Assembly: GCA_022457155.1 (NCBI GenBank)
Contig: JAJGOT010000138.1
Location: 1,302,501 to 1,366,500 of the forward strand
Origin: Cladopsammia gracilis
Taxonomy: Eukaryota > Cnidaria > Anthozoa > Scleractinia > Dendrophylliidae
Direction of reading: 5' to 3'
Length of the DNA: 64,000 nt
The notes beneath the pieces were generated by a model. The model was not told the DNA's origin. It made no database searches and was given only the letters and a program-made list of their open reading frames with translations. Position numbers and translations under genes: made by a program. This document shows positions 61,025 through 64,000 of this stretch, piece after piece; position 1 is the first letter of the stretch; each line of letters opens with the position of its first letter.

Positions 61025-61486
61025 TTACATAACATAATCCTTATGCCAACTCGGAACAGATCTAACCCGTGTAGAGCGACGCAGACCTGGTAACACATCG
61101 TTATCAGGTAGGTTTGGTTTTGAGTTAGCATTAGATTCTGTAGTAACATTGGGTAAGTTTACATTGGATTGCAAAGTTAAAGGTTCTGACTCATCGCTAA
61201 GATCATCACTTATAGTAATAGGTGGTTCCTGAGTAAGATGAATATGCCGTCTATTTCTACGGTACCCTCTACCAGCTTCATCAGTAATCATATTAGATCT
61301 GGGAGTCTCATGTTTACCCATGACTACAGCAGGCGATAGATGTTTGTCACCTGGTTTCCTGAACCTTACACTATCCCCTTCCCTGAGACGTGGCAACTGT
61401 TTTGCCCCTTGTCGATCATAGAATTCTTTGTATTTAGCTTGACGTTTTTCTAGTAATACTGGAACGTCATGACAAATGTGTGGCAC
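61025..61486 (-). pseudogene. Integrase C-terminal tail of gypsy C
   Basis: 153 open codons: 'EKRQAKYKEFYDRQGAKQLP' and 'LREGDSVRFRKPGDKHLSPA' are the SH3-like end of a gypsy integrase, then an acidic/Asn-rich tail ending 'LRRSTRVRSVPSWHKDYVM'. The catalytic core that should precede it is reduced to short scraps (61500-61840). Confidence 0.7.
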
Positions 61487-61842
61487 TTACGCCACAGGAT
61501 GAACAGGAACCCTTTTCCGGATTTCCCGACTGAACAACATTTGGTTAGGTGAATAAGGAAAATTACCTATCGGTGTGTTACGATATTCCATAAGACCTTC
61601 ATTCAAATTGCACTCCTTTCTGACTGCCTTTTCTGCAAGACCATTTGACTGACTATATGTAGGGCTGGTTGTTGTGATGTTTATACCACATTTTGTAGCA
61701 TATTACCTCATGTCTCTGGAGTTGTAAGGCATGTTATTCGCAATAAGAATTTCTGGATATCCATGTCTTGAGAAGATTTCATTCAAACACCGGATTACAT
61801 CATTACTTGTTTTGTTATTTAGCCTGATAGCCTCAATATATG

Positions 61843-62430
61843 CTATGGCAATAGTGGAATATCTCGAGTTTGCATGGGTTCTTTGGGTTGCTTACTCTGA
61901 TATTTCATGCATTTTTCACAACTGGATACCATATCTTCAATATCCTTAGTCATGCCAGGCCAAAATACTGTCATACGGGCATTAGCTTTGCTTTTTACAA
62001 TGCCACAGTGGCTAATATGCAATTTCTGGAGTACGTCTTTTCTCCATGCAGATGGAATGATTAGCCTGTTATCCCCGAGTAAGATTCCATCTGCAACATG
62101 AATGTTGCACATTCCAGAATTATTTTAGAGGAGGAGCTACATCACGTTTATGTCCAGGCCAACCCTCCATGGCATATCTGTGTAACATTTGCATAGTTGG
62201 ATCATTGCAATTAAGTTCTCGTAATTCCATTAACTTAATATCAGAAATAGGGAGATTGGTAATTACACTATGAATGAAATGTTCCATGTCTTGATGCATA
62301 TCATTGTCATTAGGAACACTAGACTGATCGAATGCTCTGGAGAGGGTATCAGCAATGTAAAGAAACTTTCCTGGAACATATCTGACTTTGACATGATATT
62401 TTTGCAAACGGAGTCTCATTCTTTGCAAGC
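61843..62430 (-). pseudogene. RNase H end and integrase zinc domain of gypsy C
   Basis: 'LRLQKYHVKVRYVPGKFLYI' and 'ADTLSRAF' mark the RNase H end (62428-62330). After a stop near 62120, 'LHISHCGIVKSKANARMTVF' and 'CEKCMKYQSKQPKEP' supply the H..H..C..C zinc domain (62112-61843). Confidence 0.75.
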
Positions 62431-63896
62431 GAGGAGGTACTTTGAAAAGAGGATTTTTGAAAATACTTCTAGGGGCTTATGATCCGAAAGCACTTCAATT
62501 TCTGACCCATATGTGTACATATTAAATCTCTCACACCCAAAAACAATCGCTAATAATTCTTTTTCAATTTGGGCGTAATTGATCTCTGAATTTGTCATAG
62601 CACGTGAGGCATATGCGACTGGTTGTCCTTGTTGCATCAAACATGCTCCTAAGCCACTTTTACTGGCATCAACTTGAAGCGTGGTTGGTAAGCTTGTGTC
62701 ATAGAATCGTAGAACCGGTGCACTACTCAGAACTGATTTGAGTTTTGTAAGTGCAGAACCAAGCCCAAGGTACATCACACTTAAGCAAGGATCGTAACGG
62801 GGCAGTTAATTCAGACATGTTTGGGATATACTTGCTAAGATAATTGATCATGCCCAATAATCTTTTTAATCTAATTTTTTCTGGGTCAGGTGAAAATCCC
62901 AATTCACTAACCACTTCACTTATGTACTTGACTTGGCTAACACGAAATTGGTTTTTGTCACGATTAAACTTGATATTTCGCTCTCGTGCTCTAGTCAAAA
63001 CCTTGCGAAGGATCAAATCATGGTCTAGTTCATTTTTACCTCCATTTTTCTCAACCATTTTTTTTTTTGGGCACTTCGCTTGCACATGAAATGCCAAATG
63101 GCATTCTCTTAAATCGAAATCGACCAAAAGGCGAATTGAACGTGCATAGAAATGATGATTCTTCTGTGAGCTTTTGGTGCCAGTAACAATTTGACATGTC
63201 AACGACTGAGAAAACCTTACAACCGTTTGGCGTGTTTGAAATTGTTTCAAAGCTTGGAGGTTTGAAATCCTCCCTTTCAATAGCTTCATTGAGATCTGGC
63301 GGGTCTAGGCACAATCTCAGAGTATTGTTTGTTTTTTCAACAATCACTAAATTGTTGACCCAGTTCACCGGTTCTTCTACCTTGGCAATAATATCCTTTT
63401 TTTCAAGATCATTAAGAGTTCCTTGGAGCTTATCCATTAATCTTAGGGGAATATTCCTTTGTGGTTGAATGGTAGGGTGACTATTAGCCTTCAACTTTAT
63501 GTTATATTCGCCCTCAACACATCCTAAACCTACAAAAACATCCTGAAATTCATCCAAAAGGTTAGGTGTTGGATGAACTTCATCAACACCTATTTGCTCC
63601 ACTTTGTCATTTAAGGCGATAAGCTCTAGCTCTAAGCATGATTCTAAACCCAGAAGAGGTCTCACATTACCCCGGATGACATAATACTCGAGAGGTGTTG
63701 AACTCTTAATCCCGTTTACCTTCGTGTCAAGAAAATATTTGCCCACAGTATCTAACTGGTGCCCCCAAAATGATTTTAGTAACATACTTGTTGGCTCTAC
63801 TTGAGCATTCAACTCATTTGCTAAACGCATATACATTATGTTCCACTCTGCACCTGTATCGAGTTTGAAAGTTACGGGAATGTTATTGACTAACAA
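62416..63896 (-). pseudogene. Protease, RT and RNase H of gypsy C
   Basis: The protease has 'FKLDTGAEWNIM' (active Asp). RT motifs are 'LRLCLDPPDLNEAIERED', 'FSVVDMSNCYWHQKL' (motif A) and 'KRMPFGISCASEV' (motif B). Immediately after motif B the sequence is replaced by an A-rich stretch ('aaaaaaaaaatggttgagaaaaa', 63050-63072, quoted in part) and the next frame resumes after the catalytic YxDD box, which is therefore missing. RNase H follows with 'TTLQVDASKSGLGACLMQ' and 'LLAIVFGCERFNMYTYG'. Confidence 0.8.
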
Positions 63897-64000
63897 ATCT
63901 GACTGAATGTTCCTTCTGGTGCTACCTTGAATTTCTTAGATGTACAGTCCCTCCAATGGTTCATCTTCCTCATTCACTTCTATTTCCACGTGACGAACTC
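63897..64000 (-). other. Gag/protease upstream part of gypsy C, truncated by the window edge
   Basis: This continues the element upstream of the protease. Too short to assign; the rest lies outside the window. Confidence 0.5.

Larger units (their letters stand above)
60761..64000 (-). mobile_element. Ty3/gypsy retrotransposon C, partial
   Basis: On the minus strand: protease (~63860), RT (to 63051), connection and RNase H (62778-62416), integrase zinc domain (62112-61843), a mostly missing integrase core, C-terminal tail (61486-61025), purine tract AGAAAGGAGA and 3' LTR (60890-60761). The 5' part runs off the window. Frameshifts and deletions show it is inactive. Confidence 0.8.

Overview
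This window is metazoan, almost certainly cnidarian (coral or sea anemone) genomic DNA. It is AT-rich, its introns are packed with transposons, and eight exons with matching phases run on the + strand from 1809 to 40732. Together these exons encode the last ankyrin repeats, the pre-S1 linker, S1 to S5 and the pore-loop region of a TRPA-type ion channel. The gene starts before the window and its S6/C-terminal exons are not visible here. The cnidarian assignment rests on the character of the TRPA protein, the mix of mobile elements (2A-OTU element, Penelope, Ty3/gypsy, tRNA-derived SINEs) and the Polinton gene set; I could not search databases.

Layout. 1-1626: decayed Ty3/gypsy integrase and its 3' LTR. 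1809-4753: TRPA exons 1-3, a SINE, a tandem repeat and a MITE. 4754-20491: one very large intron with gypsy element A (5081-9960), a 2A/OTU element split by a hAT-like insertion with an 8-bp target duplication (11641-13194), and a 3.4-kb fold-back element whose arms are long inverted CCAA-type tandem repeats (13741-17167). 20492-40732: TRPA exons 4-8 separated by gypsy B, a LINE 3' end, a Penelope-like element with a GIY-YIG domain, a gag fragment, a decayed integrase-OTU element and several palindromic MITEs. 59196-64000: gypsy element C.

The centrepiece is a complete 17.8-kb Polinton/Maverick (adintovirus-like) element at 41376-59189, inserted in the intron after TRPA exon 8. It has ~0.2-kb terminal inverted repeats starting AG and ending CT, and an exact 6-bp target duplication, TTAAGT. 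The left arm (- strand) encodes, in transcription order, a coiled-coil protein, penton, a small basic protein, the major capsid protein, a core-type protein linked to an adenain-like protease, a zinc-ribbon/phospholipase A2/integrase unit, and protein-primed-type DNA polymerase B. The right arm (+ strand) encodes the packaging ATPase, a fibre-like protein, small proteins, a zinc-repeat protein and two tandem DUF2738-like (ssDNA-binding-type) proteins. All the large ORFs are open, so the copy looks young.

The most interesting observation is that three neighbouring ORF pairs in the left arm are each offset by -1, and the downstream ORF of each pair has no usable start codon. At each junction a slippery-type heptamer lies just before the upstream stop: G GAA AAC (zinc ribbon to PLA2, 6 nt before an 8-bp GC-only/near-GC-only hairpin), G GGA AAC (PLA2 to integrase, 7 nt before a perfect 13-bp stem) and A AAA AAC (core protein to protease). 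This suggests that the element expresses its integrase and its protease by programmed -1 ribosomal frameshifting, in the manner of a retrovirus. A second candidate novelty is a GC-rich, ~300-nt, highly structured segment at 56511-56815 in the right arm. It carries duplicated hairpins and two competing or pseudoknotted long-range helices, and may be an undescribed element-encoded RNA.
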